Part shown: piece by piece, positions 48,545 through 58,138 of the stretch
Layout: each line of letters starts with the position of its first letter
Numbering within the stretch: the first letter of the stretch is position 1
Source: Helicobacter canis
Lineage (GTDB): Bacteria > Campylobacterota > Campylobacteria > Campylobacterales > Helicobacteraceae
DNA: 64,000 nt
Direction: 5' to 3'
NCBI RefSeq assembly: GCF_900451095.1
Contig: NZ_UGHV01000001.1
Coordinates: 1,116,001 to 1,180,000 of the forward strand
Notes under the pieces: model-generated
Seen by the model: only the letters and a program-made list of their open reading frames with translations
Database searches by the model: none
Told to the model about the DNA's origin: nothing
Translations under genes and position numbers: made by a program

Positions 48545-49971
48545 TGGGCTTGGTTGATTAGGAGTTTGGCTTGTGCCAAAATATCAGTGATATTATGCTT
48601 GATCCAGCGAGAGTCCAGCCACTCTACATTGCGCACGCTAAGTCCTTGCACAAGCATACCAAAGTGCAAGTGATCGCCAAATGCCCAGCCACTCTCGCCT
48701 GTAAGCCCAGCCACATCGCCAGCTAGCACTTCTTGCTCATTGCTTACAAGAAAGTCTGATAAATGCGCATATAAACTTGCCACGCCAAATCCGTGGTCAA
48801 TCATAATTGTATTGCCATACACGCCTAGCTTTTGCCCTAAGATCACGCGCCCATTATTGGTGATAATGATTCTGTCATTTTTCACACTTGCAATATCAAG
48901 CCCTAGGTGGAGAGATTGGCTGGTCTTGCCCTGCGCATTGACATAGGTGCGCTTATCGCCAAAGCGACCCACCACGCTATAGCCTTTTAGTGGGATAAAT
49001 GGACCCCACTCAATTGGGAAGTTTGTGTTTTGCGCATCTTGCAAGCAGGCTTGATAGGCACTCTCAGCAATGATTGCTTCATCTTTCAAGCGCACCTGTT
49101 CGTTGATATAGACAAACTTCTCAAAATCATCGTGCAGCTCATCAAGCTCTGGCTCATAGCGGATAGCCTTTATCTCGCTAATTAGCCCATCCATCTTGTC
49201 GCGCAAGAATTGCTCTTGCAGTTTTAGCGTGGAGGCTTGATAGCGCGGGGAAGTGTCTTTGATGAAAGGGATAGTGATACTTCTAGCATTTAGGGCTGTA
49301 TCAGATACTTGGATTCTACCGCTGAAGTTTTGATTGCTTAGGGGCCAAGCAAGAATCACAGCGTAGTAGCCTTGCGCGACAAAGGGAAAAGGCACAAATG
49401 TATCTTTGCCGTTAGTGATTGTGATGCTTTTAATATCCACGCTTTCAACCTGGAATACCACAAGTGCGCTGCCACCATAGCTAATGCGCGGTGAGTGCGC
49501 CAGAATCGTAATAACAGGCTGCTTGGTATTGATAGTAAAATCTAGGTGCTTAACCAATGTCTCACCGCTAAAAAAGTTAGCATTGCTCCAGTCCGTGATA
49601 GCTACCTCATAGTGTAGCTTTGTGTTATCGGGCAAATCGATCTCGGGGCGCGGTAGCCAGATCCTAAGCTTTTCTGGGCGATTTGTAACGACTTCTTCTT
49701 GCTCTAGCACGACAACTCCATCGCCTGTGGTGGCTCTAATTTTGTAGGATTTGATTTTGCTTTGGCTCTCTACTTCTAGGGAGATTCTACGCTCTGGATT
49801 CCACGCAGAATTGTCATCGATGGGGATTTGCTCTGTGGGGTTTAAATGCAAAAATGTCTGCACAGCAATGGGCGTGCTTTTAAACAAATCAAGCGTATAG
49901 AGAAAATAGCCAAAAAGCCCTAGTGCTATGACAACTAAAATCCGCAAAAGCCCCGAGCTACTACTCATCAA
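48541..49971 (-). CDS. M23 peptidase with membrane anchor
   Basis: 476 residues with an N-terminal membrane segment (LLRILVVIALGLFGYFLYTLD), a large periplasmic beta-rich region and a C-terminal M23 (LytM) domain. The zinc residues appear in LHLGLDIAS and FGDHLHFGML, so the domain looks active. It probably cuts peptidoglycan cross-links for growth or shape. It starts 4 bases before the leuC stop. Confidence 0.85.
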   Translation of the reverse strand: MMSSSSGLLRILVVIALGLFGYFLYTLDLFKSTPIAVQTFLHLNPTEQIPIDDNSAWNPERRISLEVESQSKIKSYKIRATTGDGVVVLEQEEVVTNRPEKLRIWLPRPEIDLPDNTKLHYEVAITDWSNANFFSGETLVKHLDFTINTKQPVITILAHSPRISYGGSALVVFQVESVDIKSITITNGKDTFVPFPFVAQGYYAVILAWPLSNQNFSGRIQVSDTALNARSITIPFIKDTSPRYQASTLKLQEQFLRDKMDGLISEIKAIRYEPELDELHDDFEKFVYINEQVRLKDEAIIAESAYQACLQDAQNTNFPIEWGPFIPLKGYSVVGRFGDKRTYVNAQGKTSQSLHLGLDIASVKNDRIIITNNGRVILGQKLGVYGNTIMIDHGFGVASLYAHLSDFLVSNEQEVLAGDVAGLTGESGWAFGDHLHFGMLVQGLSVRNVEWLDSRWIKHNITDILAQAKLLINQAQ

Positions 49972-51257
49972 AGCACCTCTCTTGGATCAGCGATTTTACC
50001 CATAATAGCAGAGTAAGCCACCACGGCGGAGTTTGCCAAAAATACTTGTGAGCTCCTAGAGCCCATACGACCGATGAAGTTGCGATTAGTGGTAGAGATA
50101 CATCGCTCATCATCGCCCAAAATCCCCATATATCCCCCAAGGCACGCGCCACAAGTGGGATTAGAGATAAGCGCACCAGAATCTAGCAAAATATCAATGT
50201 AGCCTAGCTCTTGGGCTTGGCGATAAATCTTCTGCGTGCCGGGTGTAACGATAAGCCGCACATCTGGGTGAATTTGCTTACCTTTAAGAATCTCTGCGGC
50301 GATTTTAAGATCGCTCAAGCGACCATTGGTGCAGCTACCGATAAAAGCTTGATCGATAGCTAGATTTTCACCACTTGCGTGGGAAATAGGCTTGCCATTG
50401 CTCGGGAGAAAGGGGTAGGCGACAAGTGGCTCTAGGGCTGATACATCGATATGCAGGATTTGTGTGTAGCGGGCATTAGAGTCGCTAAAGTGGATTCTAG
50501 GCGCAGAGCGCAAAGAGCCATTTACTGCCTCTCTCTCTGCCAAGTAGGCTTTGGTGATAGAATCTGGAGCGATAATGCCATTTTTCGCGCCGGCTTCTAT
50601 CGCCATATTGCAGAGTGAAAAGCGATCATCCATACCCAAAGATTCTATCGCGCTGCCGCAAAACTCTAGGCTTTTATACAGCGCGCCATCAACGCCAAGC
50701 TGCCGTATCACTTCTAGAATCAAATCCTTGCCATACACGCCTTTAGGGAGTGTGCCATCAAAGACCACTTGTATGGATTCTGGGATTTTGAACCAATTTT
50801 TGCCCGTGATCATTGCATAGGCTAAATCTGTGCTACCCATACCCGTGCTAAATGCCCCAAGTGCGCCGTGTGTGCAGGTGTGAGAATCTGCCCCGATGAT
50901 CACATCACCACTCACTACTAAGCCCTTTTCCGGTAGCAGCGCGTGCTCAATCCCCATATCGCGCTCATCAAAGAAATATTTTAGCTTGTGCTTTTTGGCA
51001 AAGTCTCGACTAATGCGCGCTTGATTGGCAGAGGCAATATCTTTTGCCGGGATAAAGTGGTCCATAACAATGCAAAAATTATCCGCTCTAGCAAGCGTGC
51101 TTGCCCCACTTTTTTCAAACGCCTTGATAGAAAGCGGCGTGGTGATGTCATTGCCAATGACCATATCAATGGGAGATTCTACAATCTGCCCTGCATAAAC
51201 TTTCTCGCCACAATGCTCTGAAAAGATTTTTTCTACTATCGTTTGCCCCATACCCAT
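49968..51257 (-). CDS. leuC: 3-isopropylmalate dehydratase large subunit
   Basis: The ATG at 51257 gives 429 residues, the usual length; an in-frame start at 51305 is possible but has a weaker context. IVMDHFIPAKD, GADSHTCTHGALGAF, AFIGSCTNGRLSDL and SNPTCGACLGG hold the iron-sulfur cysteines and active-site residues. It isomerises isopropylmalate in leucine synthesis, so a leuB/leuD partner should exist elsewhere. H. pylori lacks this pathway. It heads the M23-minC-lpxC string. Confidence 0.92.
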   Translation of the reverse strand: MGMGQTIVEKIFSEHCGEKVYAGQIVESPIDMVIGNDITTPLSIKAFEKSGASTLARADNFCIVMDHFIPAKDIASANQARISRDFAKKHKLKYFFDERDMGIEHALLPEKGLVVSGDVIIGADSHTCTHGALGAFSTGMGSTDLAYAMITGKNWFKIPESIQVVFDGTLPKGVYGKDLILEVIRQLGVDGALYKSLEFCGSAIESLGMDDRFSLCNMAIEAGAKNGIIAPDSITKAYLAEREAVNGSLRSAPRIHFSDSNARYTQILHIDVSALEPLVAYPFLPSNGKPISHASGENLAIDQAFIGSCTNGRLSDLKIAAEILKGKQIHPDVRLIVTPGTQKIYRQAQELGYIDILLDSGALISNPTCGACLGGYMGILGDDERCISTTNRNFIGRMGSRSSQVFLANSAVVAYSAIMGKIADPREVL

Positions 51258-51376
51258 ATAAGCACCCCTAAAAATATGAGAATCCACACTTGTGTAATCC
51301 GCCAAGATACACGCAAAACAAAGCGTGCATTATACATTACTTTGCCCTTATTTGCGCGTGTTTTTGGAAATTTCGT

Positions 51377-51382
51377 TATAAT
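51377..51382 (+). promoter_or_regulatory. -10 box of the GDP-fucose synthase gene
   Basis: TTTCGTTATAATG gives a TATAAT (51377-51382) with a leader of about 14 bases before the fcl ATG at 51403 and its AGGAG. Confidence 0.6.
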
Positions 51383-51402
51383 GCGTGATTTTAGGAGTAG
51401 GT

Positions 51403-52515
51403 ATGCAGCTAGATTCTAGGATTTTTGTCGCTGGGCATAGAGGGCTTGTGGGGAGTGCTATTGTGCGTGAGTTGCAAGCGCAAGGATATACACAGATCAT
51501 CACGCGCAGCAGAGATGAGCTAGATTTGCGCGATATGGCTGCGGTGGAAAAATTCTTTGCCACTAATCGCCCAGAATATGTCGTGCTTGCTGCAGCCAAA
51601 GTCGGTGGTATTTATGCCAATAATACTTATCGAGCAGATTTTTTATACGAGAATCTAGCTATCCAAAATGCGGTGATCTACAATGCCTATAAACACGGCG
51701 TAAAAAAGCTCCTATTTCTAGGTAGCTCTTGTATCTACCCCAAGTTTGCCCCACAGCCAATCCTAGAATCCGCTCTTTTAACCAGCGAGCTTGAATACAC
51801 CAATGAGCCTTATGCCATCGCTAAAATCGCTGGGATCAAGCTATGCGAGAGCTTTAGCCTGCAGTATGGCTGTAATTTTGTGAGTGCTATGCCGACAAAT
51901 CTCTATGGCGAGCAAGATAATTTTGACCTAGAGACCTCACATGTCTTCCCAGCTCTCTTGCGCAAAATGCATTTAGCCAAGCTATTGCGTGCGGGCGATA
52001 TGGATTCTGTGGTGGCAGATATTACAAAGCGCAAGCCCAAAAACCCTGCCTTGCAAGCCCTTAGCCCTGAAAAGCTCCTAGAGCATTATGGCATTAGCAA
52101 AGATAGCGTGCAAGTATGGGGCAGTGGGCAGGTGAGACGAGAGTTTTTATACGCACAAGATATGGCGCAAGCGTGTGTGTTTATGCTGCAAAACATTGAT
52201 TTTGCTCATTTGGTGGATTCTAGCCTAGAATCCACTTTTCACACCACACCCCAACAAAGCCCCCAAGTGCGCAATACGCATATCAATATCGGCTATGGCA
52301 GTGATGTAAGCATACAGGAGCTAGCAGAGTCTATACGCGAGATTGTGGGCTTTAGTGGTGAGCTTGTGTTTGATACATCAAAGCCTGATGGCACTCCTAG
52401 AAAGCTTATGGATTCTAGCAAAATACACGCCCTTGGCTGGAAGCCTAGCGTGAGCTTAGAAGAAGGCATAGCGCGTGTGTATAGGCATTATACGAGCGAT
52501 TTTAAGGCGTTTTAA
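51403..52515 (+). CDS. fcl: GDP-L-fucose synthase
   Basis: 370 residues from ATG 51403. The Rossmann motif is FVAGHRGLVGSAI. The catalytic residues lie in FLGSSCIYPK and the YAIAKIAG (YxxxK) block, with PTNLYGEQDNFD following. It makes GDP-fucose for surface polysaccharide. An insert near residues 198-240 (RAGDMDSVVADITKRKPKNP) is longer than in E. coli Fcl. A perfect 23-base motif palindrome lies at 52213-52235. Confidence 0.92.
   Translation: MQLDSRIFVAGHRGLVGSAIVRELQAQGYTQIITRSRDELDLRDMAAVEKFFATNRPEYVVLAAAKVGGIYANNTYRADFLYENLAIQNAVIYNAYKHGVKKLLFLGSSCIYPKFAPQPILESALLTSELEYTNEPYAIAKIAGIKLCESFSLQYGCNFVSAMPTNLYGEQDNFDLETSHVFPALLRKMHLAKLLRAGDMDSVVADITKRKPKNPALQALSPEKLLEHYGISKDSVQVWGSGQVRREFLYAQDMAQACVFMLQNIDFAHLVDSSLESTFHTTPQQSPQVRNTHINIGYGSDVSIQELAESIREIVGFSGELVFDTSKPDGTPRKLMDSSKIHALGWKPSVSLEEGIARVYRHYTSDFKAF
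52213..52235. repeat. Motif palindrome inside fcl
   Basis: GTGGATTCTAG-C-CTAGAATCCAC is a perfect inverted repeat within coding sequence, translated as VDSSLEST. It lies in a non-conserved loop of the protein. Confidence 0.85.
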
Positions 52516-52576
52516 GGCGTTTTACACCACAATTGCTCCCACAATCAGCACATAATCTCAACACAAAGGAAGTTTA

Positions 52577-53032
52577 ATGCAAGCGTTTTCAAGTATGCTT
52601 ATGGAATATTATCAATGGCTAAAGGCAGTGCATATTATGAGTATTATCGCGTGGATGGCAGGGCTATTTTATCTCCCTAGGCTATTTGTCTATCATAGTC
52701 AAAATAGAGATTCTAAGGAGTTTGTGCGGATCATCAAGCTGCAAGAATACCGCCTTTTTGCCTACATTATGCGCCCAGCAATGCTTGCTAGCGTGATCAC
52801 AGGCTCAATGCTTATTATCGCAAATACGGCGATTTTCAAAAGTGGAATGTGGATTCACATCAAGCTCACGCTTGTGGCTTTGCTGCTGATTTTTCACATC
52901 GCTTGTGGGATATTTGCTAGCAAAATGCAGCGAGAGACCTGCACGCTTAGTCCGCGCTTTTTCCGTGTGTTTAATGAGATCCCGACATTGCTGATGATAG
53001 GTATCGTGCTATGCGCGGTGCTAAAATTTTAG
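52577..53032 (+). CDS. hemJ: Protoporphyrinogen oxidase HemJ
   Basis: 151 residues with four hydrophobic segments. WLKAVHIMSIIAWMAGLFYLPRLFVYH is the UPF0093/HemJ signature, including the conserved histidine. It oxidises protoporphyrinogen IX in heme synthesis. AAAGGAAG precedes the ATG at 52577. It has HP1484-type context with ubiE nearby. Confidence 0.9.
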   Translation: MQAFSSMLMEYYQWLKAVHIMSIIAWMAGLFYLPRLFVYHSQNRDSKEFVRIIKLQEYRLFAYIMRPAMLASVITGSMLIIANTAIFKSGMWIHIKLTLVALLLIFHIACGIFASKMQRETCTLSPRFFRVFNEIPTLLMIGIVLCAVLKF

Positions 53033-53057
53033 GCTTATTGGATTCTAAGGAGTAAGT

Positions 53058-54515
53058 ATGGCAAAGCTATGGGGAGGGCGGTTTAAGCTAGAATCTAGCG
53101 CATTGCTAGATGAGTTTAATGCCTCTATCACATTTGATCAAAAGCTCTGGCGGTATGATATTTTAGGCTCTAAGACCCACGCTAGAATGCTTGGACGCAT
53201 AGGGGTTTTGGATTCTAGTGAGATAGCACTTATAGAATCTGGGCTAGATAAAATCGCTAGTGAGATAGAGCAAGGGCGGTTTGTCTTTAGCATAGAGCAA
53301 GAAGACATACATATGGCGATAGAATCCGCCTTGATAGAGCGCATAGGCGATGTGGGCAAAAAGCTCCATACCGCCAGATCGCGTAATGATCAAGTCGCAC
53401 TTGATTTTAGAATGTATGTGCTAGATCACTCTGTGCTTATTGCCGATAAGATTCTCTCGCTAATGACTATGCTCCTAGCCCTAGCCCGTAAGCATACGCA
53501 CACGCTAATGCCGGGTATGACGCATCTCCAGCACGCCCAGCCTATCAACTTAGGATTCCACCTAGTGGCGTGGTGCGAGAGCCTTAGGCGCGATGTGGAG
53601 CGGCTAGAGTCCTTGCATACGCGTAATAATCTTATGCCACTTGGCTCTGGTGCGCTTGCTGGCACGCCTTATAATAATGACAGAGAGTGGATAAGCAAGC
53701 AGCTAGGCTTTAGCGCACCCACGCGCAATGCGATGGACTCTGTGAGTGATAGGGATTTCGCGCTAGATTTGCTTTATGCCCTTGCTATGCTTGGTATGCA
53801 CATTTCACGCATAGCAGAAGAGCTTGTGCTATGGAGTAGCGCGGAGTTTGGCTTTATGCGTTTAAGCGATGAATACGCCACAGGTAGCTCCATAATGCCA
53901 CAGAAAAAAAACCCCGATGTCCCAGAGCTTTTGCGCGGGAAGAGTGGGCGATTGTATGGGAATCTTATGCGCTTGCTTGTGGTGATGAAATCCCTCCCCC
54001 TAGCCTATAACAAAGACACGCAAGAAGATAAAGAAGCTGTGTTTGATAGTGTGGATAGCACACTCCTTAGCCTAGAGATTTTACACGCTGTGTGTGAGAG
54101 TGCTAGCTTTGACAAAAAGGCTATGCTTAAAGCGTGTCAAAAGGGGCATTTGAGCGCGACAGATTTGGCAGATTTCCTAGTGCGTGAGTGTGGCGTGCCT
54201 TTTAGGGAGGCGCATCATATCACCGGGCGCATAGTCGCCTATGCAGAATCAAGCGGCTGTGATGTAAGCGAGCTTAGTGAGAGAGAGCTAGTAAGCGAGC
54301 TTACAAAGCTAACCCCCAGCCTAGAATCCACTTTTGCAAAAAGCAGCATTAGCAAACGGCTCACTCTCCTTGCCTCTATGCAGGCGCGCACAAGCCTTGG
54401 CGGCACGGCGTCTAAGGCTACAAGCACGCAGATTTCTAGCCTAAATGCGTGGGCGAAAAAAGCGCGTAAAAAGCTCCCGGAGCTAAAGATTGAAGCAAAG
54501 GTTGAGAATGAATAG
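53058..54515 (+). CDS. argH: Argininosuccinate lyase
   Basis: 485 residues with the fumarase/ASL superfamily signature [12 protein letters not shown] near residue 278, the N-terminal [18 protein letters not shown] and [17 protein letters not shown]. It releases arginine and fumarate. The gene ends past a C-terminal tail carrying the motif read as [10 protein letters not shown]. pylori has no argH, so this species may make arginine. Confidence 0.96.
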   Translation: MAKLWGGRFKLESSALLDEFNASITFDQKLWRYDILGSKTHARMLGRIGVLDSSEIALIESGLDKIASEIEQGRFVFSIEQEDIHMAIESALIERIGDVGKKLHTARSRNDQVALDFRMYVLDHSVLIADKILSLMTMLLALARKHTHTLMPGMTHLQHAQPINLGFHLVAWCESLRRDVERLESLHTRNNLMPLGSGALAGTPYNNDREWISKQLGFSAPTRNAMDSVSDRDFALDLLYALAMLGMHISRIAEELVLWSSAEFGFMRLSDEYATGSSIMPQKKNPDVPELLRGKSGRLYGNLMRLLVVMKSLPLAYNKDTQEDKEAVFDSVDSTLLSLEILHAVCESASFDKKAMLKACQKGHLSATDLADFLVRECGVPFREAHHITGRIVAYAESSGCDVSELSERELVSELTKLTPSLESTFAKSSISKRLTLLASMQARTSLGGTASKATSTQISSLNAWAKKARKKLPELKIEAKVENE

Positions 54516-55398
54516 CCAAGCCCACAATACACAGACAAAAGACCAGCACACCAAGCAAGAAGCACAAAAAACCATTATTGCCCAAAAAAACATTATCGCA
54601 ATGTTTGATGACATTGCTAAAGACTATGATAAAACTAATAGGATTTTAAGCCTAGGCATTGATATTTCTTGGCGTAAAGATGCGGTCAAAAGAGCCTATA
54701 AAGCGCGTAATACAAGTGAGATAGAGCGGATTGTCGATGTGGCGTGTGGCAGTGGGGATATGATAAAGCATTGGTATAGCTATGCACTAGAATCTAACAT
54801 AGCCTTGAGTGAGATTATCGGGATAGATCCATCGCAAGAGATGTTAAAAATCGCAGAGAAGAAGCTGCAAACTATTGGCGGAAGTTTTGCAAAAGTAGAT
54901 TCTAGCTCTAGAATCCTAGAAGAACATAGCCAAAAGCTAGAGTCTAAAAAAGTGGATTCTAAGATAGCCTTGCACCTAGGGGAAGCAAAAGATCTAAGCA
55001 CGCTACAATCCCAAAGCGTGGATATACTCTCTATCTCCTATGGCTTGCGCAATGTCTTAGAATACGAGCAGGCATTGCGCGAGTTTGCGCGCGTGCTAAA
55101 GCCAGGGGGCATAGTGGTGGTGCTAGATTTTTTCAAAAAGCCTAGCCCAAGTCTGCTTGATCGCATTATTGGGATCTATACCAAGCATATTTTGCCTTGT
55201 ATTGGCTATCTCATCTCGCGCAATTATGCGGCATATAAATATCTCCCAAATTCTATGGAGGAGTTTATTAGCCCAGATGAGCTAGCCTTAGCTTTTGAAA
55301 AAGTAGGCATAAAGCCCCTAGAGATCAAATCCTACTCTGCTGGGATTTCTCATCTCGTGCTGGGGCAAAAACCCTGTGAGAAAGTAGATAAAAGCTAG
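54508..55398 (+). CDS. ubiE: Menaquinone/ubiquinone C-methyltransferase (UbiE/MenG family)
   Basis: The ATG at 54508 overlaps the argH end by 8 bases. The 296 residues contain [28 protein letters not shown] motif [10 protein letters not shown] and the ISYGLRNV…[20 protein letters not shown] block. Helicobacter uses menaquinone, so the substrate is demethylmenaquinone. An insertion of about 30 residues (FAKVDSSS to [11 protein letters not shown]) has motif relatives at both ends. Confidence 0.92.
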   Translation: MNSQAHNTQTKDQHTKQEAQKTIIAQKNIIAMFDDIAKDYDKTNRILSLGIDISWRKDAVKRAYKARNTSEIERIVDVACGSGDMIKHWYSYALESNIALSEIIGIDPSQEMLKIAEKKLQTIGGSFAKVDSSSRILEEHSQKLESKKVDSKIALHLGEAKDLSTLQSQSVDILSISYGLRNVLEYEQALREFARVLKPGGIVVVLDFFKKPSPSLLDRIIGIYTKHILPCIGYLISRNYAAYKYLPNSMEEFISPDELALAFEKVGIKPLEIKSYSAGISHLVLGQKPCEKVDKS

Positions 55399-55406
55399 GA
55401 TCCATA

Positions 55407-56918
55407 ATGCAAGTCATAGACGCGCTTCTTACACATTTTATCCCTTGGGTGTTTGTGCCAGCACTGCTGATAACCATTGGCTTTTGTGCGATACTTATCA
55501 TAAATTTCAATAAATGCCCCAACCCAAGCCTGCCTAGGTCATTGCTTTTCTTTGTGCTAATCAGTCTTACAACGATAAGCCTTTGGGTCGTTATGGCGCA
55601 GATTTTCCCACTAATAGCTGAGTATAAAGAGATTAGAGATAGTGTTTTGGATAGCTTTGCAATGCGCATTAAAATGCTAGCGCAAGGCGATACATCGCTT
55701 GGCTTTTTTGCGCTATGGCTGCTTATATGGGGCGGACCGATGGTGTATGGCGGGCTGCTTTGCGTGGTTTTGCTCTGCGCTTGCTTGCTATTTTTCGCTA
55801 CGCGTTTATGCCTAAAAAGAAAGCCTAAAGAGCTAGGCTTTGCCGCGCATAAAGATTTAGCATTAGGAAAAGTTTTGTGGCTTAATATGCTGTTTTTCGT
55901 GGTGTTTGTGCTGTTTTTTATGCTGTGCTTTTGCGTGTTTGAGCTGATATTTTGGCTCGCTGTGCCGGCTATTTTTGATGAGCCTGATAGCTTTAGCTTT
56001 CTTGTAGATAATTCTCGCAAGCAAATGGGCTGGTTTATATATAGCTTAAGCTTAAGTGCTGGCATATTACTTGTGATTTTTGGGAGCTTTGTGGTGAAAT
56101 CTCTGCTGCTTAGTCGCCATAGCATAGACAGACTTGCCAAAACCCTAAAAGCCATAGAAATCACCCCTAAGAAATACAAAAACCACCACAAATACGCACA
56201 GCTGCTTAATGTCGTAAAAGAAATTGCCATCGCTAGTGCTATGCCTATGCCACGCGTGTTTATTATGCGACAAGAGCAAGGGATCAACGCAATGTGTAGT
56301 GGCGAGAGATTTGGCAAGAGCGATGAGCGATTCGCGCTATTTTTCACACAAGGTGCGCTTGATAAGCTCTCACGAGAAGAGCTCTCTGGCGTGGTGGGGC
56401 ACGAGTTTTCCCACGCATTCCACCAAGATGTCGCGCTAAATCTGCGGATATTTAGCTTGATTTTTGGCTTTATGAGTATTAGCTTTATCGGCGAGATTCT
56501 TATGCACTCTATTGCTCGGCGCACGAGATCTGCTGGGAAAGGGGACTCTAAAGGTGAGGCAGTGATCGCGCTATTTGCCTTTAGCTTTTATGCTTTGGGG
56601 CTTCTTGGCGCGCTTTGTGCAAGCCTTATCCAAGCAGCAATTTCAAGGCAGAAAGAATTTCTAGCCGATGCCACAAGCGTGCAATACACACACAACCCAA
56701 ATGCAATTCTGCGCGCACTGCAAACAATAGCACAAGAAGAGTCGCCAAAAGAGTCGCAAGAGCACAAGCTGGCAAAAGACACGCAGGGCTTTTTACACAA
56801 CAAGCTAGCCAAGCCCTGTGCGCATATGTTTTTCTTACAGGGGTTTAAAGGTGCATTTGCCACGCACCCTCCCATACATAAGCGCATAGAGACACTGCAA
56901 GCTATGGCTAGAATCTAG
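55407..56918 (+). CDS. M48-family membrane zinc metallopeptidase
   Basis: 503 residues, with about five N-terminal membrane segments before the protease domain. HEFSH (VVGHEFSHAFH) gives the zinc site, with the third ligand in KEFLADATSVQ, and THPPIHKRIETL closes the domain. The M48/HtpX fold is clear, but the N-terminal half is far longer than the usual 300-residue HtpX. Likely a membrane protein quality-control protease. The role is inferred. Confidence 0.85.
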   Translation: MQVIDALLTHFIPWVFVPALLITIGFCAILIINFNKCPNPSLPRSLLFFVLISLTTISLWVVMAQIFPLIAEYKEIRDSVLDSFAMRIKMLAQGDTSLGFFALWLLIWGGPMVYGGLLCVVLLCACLLFFATRLCLKRKPKELGFAAHKDLALGKVLWLNMLFFVVFVLFFMLCFCVFELIFWLAVPAIFDEPDSFSFLVDNSRKQMGWFIYSLSLSAGILLVIFGSFVVKSLLLSRHSIDRLAKTLKAIEITPKKYKNHHKYAQLLNVVKEIAIASAMPMPRVFIMRQEQGINAMCSGERFGKSDERFALFFTQGALDKLSREELSGVVGHEFSHAFHQDVALNLRIFSLIFGFMSISFIGEILMHSIARRTRSAGKGDSKGEAVIALFAFSFYALGLLGALCASLIQAAISRQKEFLADATSVQYTHNPNAILRALQTIAQEESPKESQEHKLAKDTQGFLHNKLAKPCAHMFFLQGFKGAFATHPPIHKRIETLQAMARI

Positions 56919-56983
56919 TATTGTAAAAGTGCGCTTTGCTTGAGTGGATAGGGGTGTAGGCTTAAGCTCTGAAAGTGGCTTGG

Positions 56984-58078
56984 CTATTGCTTGCCCAAAA
57001 CAAGCACAGATTCTATTAGATCATCAATATCGCCATCTAGCACGCCATCAGTATCGCTCGTAGCAAAGTTGCTTCGCAGATCTTTTACCTGCTGGTAAGG
57101 GGCTAAGACATAGCTACGGATTTGATGTCCCCAGCCTATCTCACTTTTTTCTGCATTTGCCACGCCCTCACTTTGTTTTAACCGCTCTAGCTCATAGAGT
57201 TTGCTCTGCAGCATTTTCATAGCTGTTGCCTTATTTTTATGCTGACTGCGATCGTTTTGACACTGCACGACAAGCCCCGTTGGAAAGTGCGTTATGCGGA
57301 TAGCAGATTCTGTCTTATTCACATGCTGACCGCCCGCACCACTGGCACGATAGGTATCAATGCGAATATCTTTATCTAAAATCTCTATATCTATGTTTTC
57401 ACTTAGCTCGGGGCTTACCTGCACGCTAGCAAAGCTTGTATGCCGCTTGGCATTAGCATCAAAGGGCGAGATTCTAACCAGCCTATGCACGCCATTTTCA
57501 CTTTTAGCATAGCCATAGGCATTCTCACCTTTGATGATAAACGCCACCCCCTTAATACCTGCCTCCTCGCCATCTTGATAATCTAGTAGCTCTACCTTAA
57601 AGCCCCGCCGCTCACTCCAACGCAAATACATACGATACAGCATAGAAGCCCAGTCTTGGGACTCCGTCCCACCGGCTCCGGGCTGAATGGTAATAATGGC
57701 ATTTGATGAGTCGTGCTCCCCACTTAGCATAACTTGAATTTCTACCTTTTGTATATGGCTTTGCAAAGATTCTACGCTCTCAAACAACAGCTCCAAAGTG
57801 CTAGAATCCCCATCACTCTGTGCTATCTCAAATAGCTCTTTTGCATCATCTAGCTCGGCTTTCATCTCTGCAAATGTGTGTAAAATCCGCTCACATTTTC
57901 GCTTTTCCTTTGTGATTTCCCCTGCTTTTTTTGCGTCATTCCAAAACTCTTGGTGCGATTCTAATGCGTTAATCTCATCTAGTCGCTTTTGTAATAAATC
58001 TGGGTTTAGAATCTTTGCGATATTTTGTGCTTTATTGTGCAGGGTTTTTAACAACTCGCCATATTCATAAGAATCCAT
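56984..58078 (-). CDS. prfB: Peptide chain release factor 2
   Basis: The ATG at 58078 gives 364 residues. [10 protein letters not shown] contains the universal GGQ motif. The stop-codon motif region includes [12 protein letters not shown]. The frame is continuous and has no in-frame TGA frameshift site such as in E. coli prfB. It terminates at UAA/UGA. Confidence 0.95.
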   Translation of the reverse strand: MDSYEYGELLKTLHNKAQNIAKILNPDLLQKRLDEINALESHQEFWNDAKKAGEITKEKRKCERILHTFAEMKAELDDAKELFEIAQSDGDSSTLELLFESVESLQSHIQKVEIQVMLSGEHDSSNAIITIQPGAGGTESQDWASMLYRMYLRWSERRGFKVELLDYQDGEEAGIKGVAFIIKGENAYGYAKSENGVHRLVRISPFDANAKRHTSFASVQVSPELSENIDIEILDKDIRIDTYRASGAGGQHVNKTESAIRITHFPTGLVVQCQNDRSQHKNKATAMKMLQSKLYELERLKQSEGVANAEKSEIGWGHQIRSYVLAPYQQVKDLRSNFATSDTDGVLDGDIDDLIESVLVLGKQ

Positions 58079-58138
58079 TTTCTGCCTTTGTTTCAAATCT
58101 AGGATTCTAGCACAGAATCCACTTTTACGACTTGAAGC

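Noticed and set aside
55325-56524. 399-codon open frame on minus
   Set aside because: It is antisense to the M48 peptidase, whose plus-strand frame has HEFSH and membrane segments. The minus product is low complexity (serine, isoleucine and lysine rich) with no family features.
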